Assembly (NCBI GenBank): GCA_012064415.1
Contig: SSNU01000107.1
Coordinates: 1-64,000 of the forward strand
DNA from: Gyrodactylus bullatarudis
Taxonomy: Eukaryota; Platyhelminthes; Monogenea; Gyrodactylidea; Gyrodactylidae
Reading direction: 5' to 3'
Length of the DNA: 64,000 bases
The notes under the pieces are model-generated. The model did not search any database. It was not told the DNA's origin and saw only the letters and a program-made list of their open reading frames with translations. Position numbers and translations under genes: made by a program. Within the stretch, counting starts at the first letter, position 1. Each line of letters opens with the position of its first letter. This document shows, one piece after another, positions 23,905 to 34,623 of this stretch.

Positions 23905-24195
23905 ATGCCGAGAAAATTTTTGAGGAATAAGAATATCCTCTATAGACAAACTGGGAAGAATGTCAATACTTTGAAAACCGCCGAAGCCTTCTTCATCAAG
24001 AAAGAAAACCCTAGCCTATGCAAACAGAAGAAAATAATAAAACCGCTTGGTCTTAATTGGCCAAATGTGAACAATAGAAATGCATCCTCAGGTCAGGCTA
24101 GTAGCCAACCTCAAGAATCAAGGAAAAGAATGAGGCGTTCAGATGTAGAAAATAACTCTAACAAAATTACCAAATACTTCAGCCAACAAAATTGA
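23905..24195 (+). pseudogene. PLE endonuclease C-terminus with PIP-box (family D)
   Basis: The real PLE similarity begins at about residue 11: ILYRQTGKNVNTLKTAEAFF and NPSLCKQ, the C-terminal part of a PLE GIY-YIG domain. A linker then leads to RKRMRRSD and SNKITKYF (24157-24180), with SQQN before TGA. The first ten residues come from an inverted piece of terminal repeat: 23885-23930 is the reverse complement of 24565-24610. The basic run plus xxKITKYF resembles a nuclear signal and PIP-box. Hammerhead H8 lies 337 bp downstream. Confidence 0.7.
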
Positions 24196-24531
24196 GAGTG
24201 AAATCTATAGTATCCCTGACTTATTACATGTGTTCCAACATTATTATTGTTATCATGATGATCAATGCTATATACAATGTATACTTTACACAGACCCCAT
24301 ATGTAAAGATTACACTACACTCTAAGTTTATGCCTGACCTTGTATACTTTCATATCATATATGCATGAGAAATGTGACCCACCCTAGTGTGGGTAGTGTC
24401 AATCATCTCAAAAGCCATACAATTATGACAATGTGATAACTCGACAGACAATGCAAATGCCCTCCAACCCTGATCATTATGAGAGCCAATCAGATTTATT
24501 TATATTTTTCTTTGTTTTTTACTATATATTT

Positions 24532-24583
24532 GGCATGTAAGAGGCTGAAGAGTATGCCTGAAATAAAGCGCTTATTCCTCAAA
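24532..24583 (+). ncRNA. Hammerhead ribozyme motif H8
   Basis: GGCAT (24532), GAGG stem I, CTGAAGA (24545-24551), GTATGCCT, GAAA, stem III ATAAAGCGCTTAT, then CCTC closing stem I. TATATATT at 24523 is 22 nt before the core; CCAATCAG lies at 24486. AATAAA spans the GAAA/stem III boundary. Confidence 0.75.
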
Positions 24584-24799
24584 ATTTTCTCGGCATCCTT
24601 TCTTATTTATTTAAATGCTCTCACCGTTTGCACAACTGACTGATGATATTAAAAGTCATTCTCATATCATAACAAACAATTTTTCTCTTACGGATATAAT
24701 CTGAGAAATAAGATTTTACATAGTATTATACAACATCATCTAAATCAGAATGCTGTTCGTTTTTAAGATATTCGAAATAATGCAATTTAATTTATAGTG

Positions 24800-24900
24800 A
24801 ACAAGAAGAAAAGAAAAACTGCTCGACAATCAAACAAGAACGCAAAAGACATCGTGGCCAATTTCAGATTGACTGTTTTTTTAAGACAAAAGTAATCTAA
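24800..24900 (+). pseudogene. PLE C-terminal tail with canonical PIP-box
   Basis: An open segment ends KQERKRHRG then QFQIDCFF (24859-24882) and KTKVI before TAA at 24898-24900. QFQIDCFF fits QxxIxxFF exactly. No endonuclease is preserved directly upstream. Confidence 0.55.
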
Positions 24901-25024
24901 AGGCTGAGAGCGATGTCTCTAACCTCCCCCTACCTAATTTTATATAGAAATATAAATTTTATTGGTTTATCAGGTTCATATTTTAAGTTGATATTGACGA
25001 GGAGAGGTAGGAATGCTGCAATTA

Positions 25025-25530
25025 TTGTTTTGTAAGGAAAGAGTCTATTTGTAACTGCCCACTGCATTTTTCCTTTTCGTTCCTTTTTTTATAATTGCAT
25101 GCTTTCATTGATTGGCTTGAAACTGTAAATAACTGGTAGAAAAATAATTTGATTATCAACTATTGTTGACTTCTCTAGGTATGCATTTTTATCAAGCGTA
25201 ACTGTTTCTGATCATCTAGAGACGTAGTTTCCACTACTTGCTCATTTGTTTCATGATTTCGTTCAAAAAATTTTGTCTCAGCTTTTGAGTAGAGCTGCAA
25301 AAGGGTTGTTTATCAAGGGACTTCTTCTGATTTTGTAACTTTTGAGGGGAACTAAATTTAGGGTCATTTTCAAGAAAGCTAGCTAATCCTGCTAATTTTT
25401 GTTTCCTAATGAATCTGTCTTTTCCTTTGATACTCAGTTTTGTTGCCAATTCCTTTTGTTGGCAAAAATCAAGTTTTAACTTCGTGATGTAGTAGGATTC
25501 TGCTTTGTTCAAGAACCCTTTGATAGACTT
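25025..25530 (-). pseudogene. PLE endonuclease C-terminus and tail (family C)
   Basis: On the minus strand, 25530-25234 reads FLNKAESYYITKLKLDFC, KELATKLSIKGKDRFIRK and KLAGLASFLEND, matching the region after the catalytic core in the ORF at 32924. After a break the tail reads KCSGQLQIDSFLTKQ then TAA (PIP-like QLQIDSFL at 25034-25057). Frameshifts separate the pieces. Confidence 0.6.
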
Positions 25531-26099
25531 AGGATCACCAGGATTGGAATAAAATGCTGAAGTTGTACACATCAGGAAAAAGGGAACGAAAAAGGAAAGA
25601 TGCAATGGGCAGTTGACTATTTCCATAAAAAAATTAGAAAAAAATCTAGAACAATAACCATTTTTCAATTTTAGTTTCTGGAGATTCAGAAATCTCGATA
25701 ATCCAGAACAGGAATGAAGGATCTGATCGGCATTAAGACCAACTCTTTGGCATAGCCGAATAATACCAATGGTGTTTCGTACAATATGTTGAATTTTTGT
25801 AAAATACTTGTGTTTTGAATTGTTTTATTCAAACAATCCACAGTAAGATTTTGTTTTTCTATGGATTTATAATGGATTTTCTGGAAATATAAACGGATAT
25901 ACGAAACTTTCAGCATTTTTCACATGTTGAGACCCGGAGTTGAAGAGATGGTTTAAAAATGTTAAGAAGTGAGGGGGGGGGGTGGACTTATTTTAACTTT
26001 AGGCGTTGGAAGAGAATAAATGAATCACAGAATGAAGATTTTTACGTAGTTTTTGATTGGAATTTGTAAACTAATGTGATTGTGGAGCCTCATATATAG

Positions 26100-26325
26100 G
26101 TAGAACTATAAAGAAATTATCTACACGAGCGGAAGATCACCTGAAGAAGGATACTGCGGCTACTAGGCACCTTAGACAAGAAGATCATACACTTTCAATT
26201 TCTAATTTTTCCGTTTTATACAAAAACCCCAATGATGACAGCATAGATGTATGGGTGAAAGAAAAATTTCTTATTAACCTATATAAACCTAATCTATGTG
26301 TTCAAAAAAACTATTCCTATAATTA
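26100..26325 (+). pseudogene. PLE GIY-YIG endonuclease, C-terminal half (family B)
   Basis: The frame reads HLKKDTAATRHLRQEDH, ISNFSVLYKNPNDDSIDVWV, KEKFLINLYKPNLCVQKNYS. The same protein occurs on the minus strand at 49600. The 3' end of the ORF is interrupted by a 189-bp insertion at 26324-26512; PLE sequence resumes at 26529 with CTTCAATTACC. Confidence 0.65.
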
Positions 26326-26512
26326 GAACGGTAATATTGTCAAACTTCATCTAATATATTACAGTTGTGATTTAGATTCATAAGGAAGATTAGAAAACAA
26401 GCGAATAATAAGTGATAAACGTTTTATTTCGCCGGATCTCTTCAGACTTAATCCCGGGCTTGAATTATATACTTTTACAATGCAATTATTAATGCTCTTC
26501 CATTGGTTTAAG
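26324..26512 (-). mobile_element. 189-bp solo hammerhead element with 16-bp target duplication
   Basis: AAACTATTCCTATAAT flanks the insertion at 26308-26323 and 26513-26528. On the minus strand the insert carries, in order, CCAATGG, TATATAA, hammerhead H9 (26404-26459: CCGGGA, stem I TAAGT, CTGAAGA, GATCCGGC, GAAA, stem III ATAAAACGTTTAT, ACTTA), AATAAA overlapping stem III, and a tail ending in GACAATATTACCGTTCTA. There is no coding sequence. It looks like a solo PLE terminal repeat or a non-autonomous retrozyme-like unit, inserted into the end of a family B PLE. Confidence 0.75.
26404..26459 (-). ncRNA. Hammerhead ribozyme motif H9
   Basis: All core elements are present: CTGAAGA, 8 nt, GAAA, stem III of five pairs, stem I TAAGT/ACTTA, cleavage expected after ATC. 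The loop GATCCGG pairs with the upstream CCGGGA arm. TATATAA is 26 nt before the core. Confidence 0.75.
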
Positions 26513-26702
26513 AAACTATTCCTATAATCTTCAATTACCTCGGCCAATTTAAGCTTTTTCACTTTTCTCTCTACTGTTGCTATTTATTGGAGAGTTTTGG
26601 TGTTTTTTCAGCTTGCATTTTATTCTTATTTTCTTTGACTTTACTATTTCTTTCATGATTTGTAAAATATTATCTTGAATGAGATCTTAACTAATATCGT
26701 TT

Positions 26703-26750
26703 TTGAAGAATTACCACTGATGATGCTTAAAGAAATGTTCATTTGGTTTT
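26703..26750 (+). ncRNA. Hammerhead ribozyme motif H16 (family B 3' end)
   Basis: ACCA, CTGATGA (26717-26723), TGCTTAAA, GAAA, stem III ATG/CAT, TGGT closing stem I. It sits in the family B PLE 3' untranslated region that starts near 26529 and also occurs at 49490-49640 (minus). No TATA box was seen. Confidence 0.55.
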
Positions 26751-26759
26751 AATATATCT

Positions 26760-27550
26760 TCTTTAAATTTTCTAAATGTAGGTTTCTCAAAGTGTCACTT
26801 TAAAAATGATAAAATTCTAAAAAGTCAATGATTAAAATAACTTGCCGATTCCCAAAGCGGATAATGGTTCATCTTTCAACTCGACAGAATTCCTACAATG
26901 GAATCCGCCCTATAGAAAACTAAGAAAACTCCTCTCACTTTGCAAGACTTTTACCTGTATCTCATTTCCTATAAATTTCTTATTCAATATTCAATCACCA
27001 ATTATATGCTGAGGTTTAATTTCGATTTATTATATTGAAAAATGAGTGGTGATCTGAATGACATAAACATTTTTGATGCATCCCACCCTTTGGAGATGCC
27101 GCTGAGATTTTGTATTACACCTTGTAAAATGCTGAAGAACCTTTGAGTTAAAATGCTGGTGCATTTTTTAGTCTAATCTGTAGATAAGCGTCCTTAGGGT
27201 CAAAGTATGCTTATGATTCAATGAACTTATTTATGTTAGACTGAAATTTGTGCATAGCCCTAATGGACGACTAGTCCCTTCTTTTTTAACCCTTTCGATA
27301 CCAGAGGTCATATATGGGACTAGGTTTCCGACCTACTCTGGAGAAATTTTTATTCAAACAGTTCTCTTTTGGAGGTTTAGTGATAGTCCCCAATATTCTA
27401 ACCACATTTTTATAAGGGACCAACGTGTCATCTATCAACTTCCTTGCTGAGACTTTTATTCTCTTCAAGAACAGGTTGAGTGTGAGCACTGCCAGAATTG
27501 GTCTCATCTCGTCGAGTAGTCCGAAGCTCTAAGCCTAGATTTAATCAAAG
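26760..27550. other. Unassigned intron sequence
   Basis: No recognised gene. A minus-strand frame at 27286-27507 (containing VPYKNVVRILGTI) may be transposon debris; I cannot assign it. Confidence 0.3.
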
Positions 27551-27559
27551 AAAAACTCG

Positions 27560-27720
27560 ACAGAGAACCTTGCTCCAACACAAAAAATTCTTCCCAAATC
27601 AACTTTACATTGACTTTTTCCTTGAACTTTTTCAACATACCTTTCACGATTGACTCAAAAGATTTGGCATCAATAAAGTCTATGCGAAAACTTAAAGCAC
27701 CAGATCAAAACTCTCAGGAT
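27560..27720 (+). pseudogene. LINE fragment, endonuclease-RT linker
   Basis: One frame ends DLASIKSMRKLKAPDQNSQ, the ...I..L..KKAPG.D.I motif that precedes the RT domain of APE-type LINEs. It is short and truncated on both sides. Confidence 0.45.
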
Positions 27721-28176
27721 TGAGCATTCCGAGCCAATAATTCACCATTTCAGAATTCCACGATTAAACTTACGGTAAGACTTAAAATAAGATTTATTTA
27801 AACAATCATGAAATCATGACTCTTGACTGGTTTGAAAAATGAGCGGCAATCTGAATAATATAAACTTAGTCAACAAATTTAATGCAATAAGCATTGCAAA
27901 TATACGAACTATAATTCATCCGCACTAGTAATAACTCTCCTAAAGGGTATTTTTAATTCCTTTTGCAAAGTTTTTCCGTTTGATAGTTACTAATAGCTTT
28001 TTTATCTGAATGGCTTAAAATTCATATTCACAAAAATAACTAGTGACCAAATTTCGCTAGTAGGTTGAATGTCTAAAAGCACTTCTTTTTCTATATTTTG
28101 ATTATAAAATTATTATATTGTCATATGAAATAAAGAAAATTCGTATGCATTATAAATAATGTTTATAGTTACTTAC

Positions 28177-28437
28177 CACTTAGTGAACAAATCTTTGCAG
28201 TATTCTTAATCAATATGTCTATATATTTATTTTTATATAGTACATTTCTAACAATATAATGAATTTTGTAACTATTGAAGTTAATCATAGCAGTTTGAAA
28301 ATTTAAAACGATTTTTGTATCATCATAAACGAATTGCATTATTCCATTACTCATGGAAAAAGAGTCGAAGAATCCGATAAATTCTAAATCATTTCCTTTC
28401 AATTCAAAAATTGCTCTCAAATTATTGAATGTTCTTT
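28177..28437 (-). CDS. Modular gene, exon (module 4)
   Basis: Acceptor CATTTTTTATAG, exon start 28437, donor GTAAGT beginning at 28176. Length 261 bp, 87 codons, phase 1 on both sides. Reads NNLRAIFELKGNDLEFIGF, SNGIMQFVYDDTKIVLNF, INFNSYKIHYIVRNVLY. Joins the next exon through G+AA (Glu). Confidence 0.8.
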
Positions 28438-28699
28438 CTATAAAAAATGAAATAATATATTATTACTACTCTTTGGAAACTTATGAAAATGTAAGCAAAT
28501 TTTGGAGCTATATTTGAGAATAATCCAATTTTAGAACAAGAATCAAAGAACGAAAAGATAAACTTATACAAATAAAAATGAATCCCATATTTTTAAACAT
28601 TTTGTCAATAAAATTTGCATTAAATTTTGAATATATTTTATTGTTCAAAAACTCTTAGTTTTACTACTATATTCTTCGGATTATAATTTTTATTTGAGT

Positions 28700-28840
28700 G
28701 GTAATATTGCCGAACGTCATCAAGTATATTGTTACACGATTCTAGACTCATAAGGAAGGTTGGAGAACAAGTATAAAATAAGTGATAAACGTTTTATTTC
28801 GCTGGGTCTATTCAGACTTTGTTGAGAAGGATAATCCCGA
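28700..28840 (-). mobile_element. Solo hammerhead element with motif H10
   Basis: Minus strand: AAAGT, CTGAATA (core variant), GACCCAGC, GAAA, stem III ATAAAACGTTTAT, ACTT. The downstream tail (CTTGTTCTCCAACCTTCCTT...GACGTTCGGCAATATTACC) parallels the 189-bp element at 26324, so it is another solo copy. The 5' part is more decayed and I see no good TATA box. Confidence 0.6.
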
Positions 28841-28926
28841 ATATTATTTCATATTTATATTCGAGCCAAATATTATTTTAAAAAATATGTTTTAAACAAT
28901 TTGGCTCATAGAGATTTTTGTTTTAA

Positions 28927-31055
28927 TTGTTAATAAATATAACTTTCCCTAATCCCCGAAAACGTGTGTTTACTATGTCTCATCCAAGAACTCAACAAAC
29001 TGGCGACATGGTCCCTAAGGATGAAGTCGACGAGGAGGTACCCAAAATTTTCTCCGACGACAATGAAACCAAAAGTCTTGGCCCAACCCCAACTGGTAGC
29101 CAAAAAAATTCCCTAAACGATGCTGAACAACAAGTTGTGAAGCACGCCCGAAATCAACCCGATGACTATGTCCAAGAAAACCCTAAAACTCCCGATTACG
29201 AAGAGGTTCCCGAACAACTGCCCTATTGTGAGAAATTGCCAACAAGTCCTTGTTGTTCAAAACCATTGGCTCCATTGACACCAATCAGATATCCTAATAC
29301 CCCAGTCAAGTCAAAAAGTAGCCAAAGCAAGGTCCGCTTTTCAAAAACCCAAACTAAAACTACCATCCCTCAACCTGCCACTGCCGCGCCCCAACCAGGT
29401 AGTGAAAGCTCTGATGAGTCAGACGACGACATTGAACTTACCAAGGTCGACAAGAAGATTTACAAAAAACTTCTCAAAGAAGTCCTTCGCAAGCGTACAT
29501 TAGATGAGGAAAAGTCCCTAGCTGCCGCATCGTACCTGCAATCCCTTGTGACCGCGACCCCTAAGTATCAAGCCAACAAGTCCCAATTCATGGGCTGGTA
29601 AAAAATGCATGGCAAATTTTTTGAAAAGCATATCCCTAAAGTATCTGAATCAAAACGTGTTAGTGCCTTAGTGAGATGCCTTGGCGAGGATGAACAGTCC
29701 CGCTACATTAACAAGGTCACCCCGGCAGACACTGAACAGATACCCTACAATGAAACAGTCAGTACTATGGACGAACTGTTTTCAAAATCTTTGTCTATGT
29801 TAAACACCCGATTGGACTTCATGCAAAATCGCATGGGAGACAAAGACGTCGAACTGTTCACCGCTGAGCAGAGAAAAGCTTTCGAGAGGATAAGTTTCTC
29901 TGACCTTAACAATCCCGAATCATTTTTGGCACTCTATTTCTTATCGAATTTTAACAGGTCAAAATACCCTAAGGTGTACAGTAAACTGGCTTTGTATTAC
30001 GACTCAAACCCCAAATGCTCCCAGGACGACCTAGTCAGGCTTGGATTTAGGAGCAGACCTGTCCTTAATTAACACGACTACTTACGAGGCAATCGGCAGT
30101 CCAACCCTATACCCGACGTCCCAAACCTCAATTGGATACCTTGGACAAACTGCAATCCCTATTCTTGGTTATGTGAACGTCCCTATTGTCACCGAACAAA
30201 AAACCATAAATTGCTTTTTGTATGGCGTTTCCGCTGGTGGTGAAAACATTTTCGGTAATAACCTTATTCACGCGTTCGACATAACAATAAAGCCTATTGA
30301 TCCCTATCTTCTCCCTATCAGTTAACGATATTATAAGTGAGATTTTAGCTTTGAACGAAGAGTCCCCAGGTCTTTGTATTCATAAAGCTTCCCTAACCTT
30401 TAAAAAGTATGCTAGACCAGTGTTCTGCAATCCTAGAACTAAGGCTTATGGTGTCGAAGCCCTAGTCAAGTCTGAGGTAGATTCATTAATTGAGAAAGGT
30501 ATCTACTCTAAAGTAGCTACGTCCTTATTTGCTGCTCCTATATTATTTGTTAAGAAAAAAGATGGTTCTTTACGAGTTTGTGCTGATTATGCAACAGGTC
30601 TTAATTCCTAAGTCTTAGACCATGGCTATAACCTCCCTACTAATGAAGATATTTTCTCAAGAATTCATTCTGCGAAATATTTCACTGCCTTAGATCTCTC
30701 AGTCACTTTTCTACAAGTTGAGCTTGACGATGAGTCAAAAAAGTTGATGACGATCAACACCAAATGGGGTTCATTCCAATGTAATAGGCTCAATTATGCT
30801 GTAAAGCCAGCCCCAAAAATCTTTCAGCAAATTATAGATTTAGTTCTTAACAACTTCCCTAATGCCCGAGCCTACATAGATGATATTCTCATCTGGGGCC
30901 CAGACTTGAACACCTTATGGAACTACACCCTAGAAGTAGTTTAAAGACTTGTGAAATCTGGACTCAAGTTAAATTCCGATAAATGTGTATTCGGCAAGGA
31001 AAGTGTGGAATTCCTTGGCTGTATCCTATCTGAAAATGGTCGTAGCCCTAACCCT
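28927..31055 (+). pseudogene. Ty3/gypsy retrotransposon, gag-protease-RT, 3'-truncated
   Basis: Order is gag (28927-29601 and 29605-30072, separated by one stop, with an acidic/proline-rich N-terminus and a capsid-like FSDLNNPESFLALYFLSNF region), then protease with DLGADLSLI (DTG changed to DLG) at 30041-30325, then RT: APILFVKKKDGSLRVCADYA, a stop at 30609, FTALDLSVTFLQVEL, and AYIDDILIW holding the catalytic DD. The sequence breaks off at about 31055 inside the RT thumb and joins PLE family B 3' sequence. RNase H, integrase and LTRs are absent. Coding segments are richer in C/G than their surroundings. Confidence 0.85.
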
Positions 31056-31141
31056 ATTTTATTCTTATTTTCTTTGACTTTACTATTTCTTTCATGATTT
31101 GTAAAATATTATCTTGAATGAATTCTTAACTAATATCATTT

Positions 31142-31190
31142 TTGAAGAATTACCACTGATGATGCTTAAAGAAATGTACATTTGGTTTTA
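31142..31190 (+). ncRNA. Hammerhead ribozyme motif H17
   Basis: A second copy of the H16 block: ACCA, CTGATGA (31156-31162), TGCTTAAA, GAAA, stem III ATGTACAT, TGGT. The shared repeat spans about 31058-31210 and 26620-26770. Confidence 0.55.
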
Positions 31191-31338
31191 ATATATTTTC
31201 CTCCAATTTTTCTAAATCATGAATTTAAGTGGATTTTCGGACGTTTTTGAAAAACTACGTGAATCCTTTATTCGTAATTTTTTTCAAGTTTCATCCAAAA
31301 TTGTCAGTCATCTTATGTGCCTTTTTTAGAAATAAAAA

Positions 31339-31725
31339 TTGATGAGAAATTAATAAGCTTAAGAGGACGATGTCTTTTTGAAGTTTATATACCTTCAAAG
31401 CATGGCAAGTACGGTATCAAAGTTTGGGCGGCTTAGGATCCCAAAACTTCTTATCTATATTGGCTAAGAAAATAATACTACAGAAAAAGGTTAAGGAGCT
31501 AGATTCGTGAAGCAACTCATCCATCCATTTTTAAATCATGAAAGAAATTTCACATGCGATAACTTTTTTACCACGTATGATCTTGCGATGTATTTGAAAC
31601 TAAATCAAACTGCCTTAGTTGCACTTGCAAAAAGAATCGTTCATTCCTTTCGCCAGGTTTTCAAAATAAATCAATTGAAGGACCAAGCAAACCTAATTTG
31701 TAACTGTTGTGAACCTGTAAATTAG
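31339..31725 (+). pseudogene. piggyBac transposase fragment (second family)
   Basis: Frame reads IDEKLISLRGRCLFEVYIPS, KHGKYGIKVWAA, a stop, then NFTCDNFFTTYDLAMYLKLN and TALVALAKR. IDE holds the first catalytic aspartate and TCDNFFT the second. The third is absent. It differs from the longer piggyBac at 38667. Confidence 0.7.
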
Positions 31726-31729
31726 AAAT

Positions 31730-32820
31730 GAGAAATATATTTAATTGAAAAATACTGAATCAACTTCATTATTCTGGAATTTTATAACAGGTTGTGCGAT
31801 AAGTAATGGGACTGAATACATGTAGAGAATAGTGACTCACTCATAATAATCCAAGTTAAGACAACAAGACAAAATGAACAATCATTAAGAAGATATAGAA
31901 AATTACAATTCAACCAAAAAGTTTGAATAATAAAACAAAAATTTAGATTGTAAAAATTAATTGTCATAGAGATTTTTTATTTTAATTCAATAAATCAGAG
32001 TTTTAAAAAAGCTAAACACGTGATTTAAGTATTCACTGCTAATTGACTCAAGACAAAGTATTTGCTAAAATCTTTGATGATAAGAAAGAGAGATGTGCTG
32101 GAGACACAAAACATACAGAAACAGAGTTTATTAAAAATTACTCGAGAATTATCAATTTGATATCAGTAAAAATAGTTTTCTGATGAAATAAGACATGTCT
32201 CCTAAAAAATTTTTAGTTTTCTAATCCCATAAATAAAGAATTCATCAAATTTTGACTTGAGATAGAGGATCAAATCCATTTTCTAACAAAGGTTCTAGAG
32301 ATTTGAAATATGGATTATCAGACGACGCAAGACGAAGACGATTAGGGAAATGACCTATGAATTGAATGTTATCCTCCTGAACAAAAGGTTTAATGTCTTT
32401 TCCGAAATCGGGTTTCAAGTTATACTTGAGAGATATGGGTTTACAGAATTTCGGATATTTTTATCCAAGACTAAATTGCAACTGAATACTCTAGATTTCT
32501 TCATAAAATGATTTGTGCCAGTGTATTTGGAAATCTGCCGAAAATAGTTTGTAGAAATTGTAAAAGCTAATTTTATCAACTTAATTATTTATAGTTAACA
32601 CTGTTAACTTAACAGACGAAACTTGTAATGAAATAAGAAAATAGAAATTTGACGAAGAATATATAATTTTGATTGAAATCATTTCAAAGATTGAAAAATA
32701 TTTTTATTGAAGACAATTTTGAGGTTATTTTTGGAAAAAAATTTTTGAAGCGCGACGGAGATCTTTATCGAAAAACACTCCCACTCGAAAGATAAGTCGA
32801 AGGAGGAGAATGATAATGAT
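31730..32820. other. No recognisable gene
   Basis: AT-rich intron sequence upstream of the PLE at 32924. A frame just before the PLE ORF (about 32800-32920: LVLPFKGNASKAI, TFPGQKHAKDV) is the PLE linker in another frame. Confidence 0.4.
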
Positions 32821-32923
32821 CAACCTTTGTATCTAGTACTACCTTTCAAAGGAAATGCAAGCAAGGCTATTTTGCAAAACAAACTGTCGAATATAACTAA
32901 GCGAACATTTCCAGGTCAAAAAC

Positions 32924-33643
32924 ATGCAAAGGACGTCCAAACTAATCAACGGCCGCAATAAAGATCAAATCCCAAAGCTGAAAAATAAAGGGGTTATTTA
33001 CCACTTCAAATGCTCATGTGGATTTTCATATGTAACACAAACGACCCGATCACTTGGAGAGAGAATAAGAGAACACCTCAGGCCAAAACATAACAGTGCA
33101 GTTCAACACCATCTAGAGGCAACAGGTCACTCCGCAGATGCGTCAAACTTCAAAATCTTATACCAGGTCAATCCAACAGAATCAAGCAAGACCAGACAAG
33201 CAAATTTGAGCTGCGCTGAGAGCCATTTCATCACCAAGCTCAAACCAAATCTATGTGTTCACAAAGAATTTGCAAATAAATTAGGATTCAAAGGTCGTGA
33301 TGACCACATCAAGAGCAAGCAGATTGCGAAGATCGGAAGAATTCTAAGTCTGGATGTTGGAACTCCTACTCGTTGCTCTACACAAATTGAGACAGGAAAA
33401 GAAACTGAAATCAATCAAGCTGATAATCTTCTCTCTCAAATCCAGTGTACAGCCCCAGCAACTATTACAGAATTGGCAAAATTTGAAACCAATGAGAAGT
33501 CAACAATAGTTGATAATCAAATTATCAGTCAACCTGTAATTAGTGATAAAAGAGAAAGGAAAAATTGCTCAACAACCAAAAGAAAACGAAAATGGTACAG
33601 TGAGCAGTTACAAATTGACAACTTTCTCAAAAGGCAAAAGTAA
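32924..33643 (+). CDS. PLE GIY-YIG endonuclease with C-terminal PIP-box (family C)
   Basis: This is the best-preserved PLE C-terminus in the window, 239 residues. Residues about 24-60 form the GIY-YIG domain (GVIYHFKCSCGFSYV, then RSLGERIREHL); the YIG position reads YVT, so activity is doubtful. The CAESHFITKLKPNLCVHKEF region follows. The last 90 residues are a low-complexity tail ending TTKRKRKWYSE then QLQIDNFL (33605-33628) and KRQK. The linker upstream continues in another frame, so the start is only the first start codon after a frameshift. Hammerhead H11 lies 104 bp downstream. Confidence 0.75.
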   Translation: MQRTSKLINGRNKDQIPKLKNKGVIYHFKCSCGFSYVTQTTRSLGERIREHLRPKHNSAVQHHLEATGHSADASNFKILYQVNPTESSKTRQANLSCAESHFITKLKPNLCVHKEFANKLGFKGRDDHIKSKQIAKIGRILSLDVGTPTRCSTQIETGKETEINQADNLLSQIQCTAPATITELAKFETNEKSTIVDNQIISQPVISDKRERKNCSTTKRKRKWYSEQLQIDNFLKRQK

Positions 33644-33746
33644 TTAGCAAGAGATGAATTTCACAGCAAGCTCTCCACCCTCTCGAAGCCAAAATGAACC
33701 AATGGAAGGTCCCAAATAGAGCATTTTAATAGTATTTATATGTTAA

Positions 33747-33796
33747 CCGGGGTAGAGTCTGAAGAGACCCGGCGAAATACAACGTTTATCACTCAA
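33747..33796 (+). ncRNA. Hammerhead ribozyme motif H11
   Basis: CCGGGG arm, stem I GAGT, CTGAAGA (33759-33765), GACCCGGC, GAAA (33774-33777), stem III ATACAACGTTTAT, cleavage expected after ATC, ACTC closing stem I. TATTTATA at 33733 is 26 nt before the core; CCAATGG is upstream at about 33698. Confidence 0.8.
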
Positions 33797-33978
33797 ATTT
33801 ACGCTTGTTGTTCTCTAACCTTCCACATGAGTTTAGAATCTAACAAAAATGTTGGGTTCATTTTTCGAATTAACCCATTTAAATATGATATAATATAGGA
33901 AACATGATGTTGATAAGCATTACAACTCATTCTGTTATTCTAAATATTTATTATTTGTTCTCGTTAATAGGAACTTAC

Positions 33979-34221
33979 TCTCTTCTAAGTGATTCATTTT
34001 TTCTTTGTAAATCTCCCGTGAAACGATTCGCATGATTCTATTTCGATATATTACTAAAATATTATCAAATGTTGCATCGAATAAATGTATTGTGAATTTT
34101 ATAAGTTCCACCCTCTTATATCCCTCATATTTATAGAGAATTAATTCACTTAAATTTCTCTCATAAGTATCATAATAAAGTTTTTTTATTTCTCCATCCT
34201 CATCAAAAATTATATAGAGTT
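33979..34221 (-). CDS. Modular gene, exon (module 3)
   Basis: Strong acceptor GTTTTTTACAG, exon start 34221, donor GTAAGT beginning at 33978. Length 243 bp, 81 codons, phase 1 on both sides. Reads LYIIFDEDGEIKKLYYDTY, LSELILYKYEGYKRVELIKF, NILVIYRNRIMRIVS. The intron upstream is about 20.5 kb, the longest in the window, and may hide further exons. Confidence 0.8.
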
Positions 34222-34623
34222 CTGTAAAAAACAAATATTCAAGAATTTATCAGAACAGATACAAGTCTTATAACGTGAGAGAATAATATCCCAGTTTTCT
34301 CAATAAATGTAGTGCAAATATTAATATTATCATTTCTTGGATGCATGGACCAATCAGTATCGAGGAAACACATAGAGAAGCTCACTTATTTTAATCATAC
34401 AGTGATGTTTTTTCTCAGATTCAATTTCAAAAATAAACTCAATAAATGCTTATATATGTATCGATCTGTTGAAATGATAGAAAATTCACAAAATCAGATC
34501 AAAAACCTCTACAATCTTGAATATGATAGAATTGAAAAAAAAATTAAGAGACCATATTAGGATAAAACCCAAACAAGGATATTTCTTTCTTATTAAATAT
34601 TTTAAATTCTCTCATAAAAAAAT

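Noticed and set aside
26141..26160. CTGAAGAAGG in the PLE ORF as a ribozyme core
   Set aside because: It lies inside conserved endonuclease coding sequence with no GAAA or stems.
28927..29601. Possible host proline-rich gene because of its different base composition
   Set aside because: It is contiguous with gypsy capsid, protease and RT frames, so it is gag.
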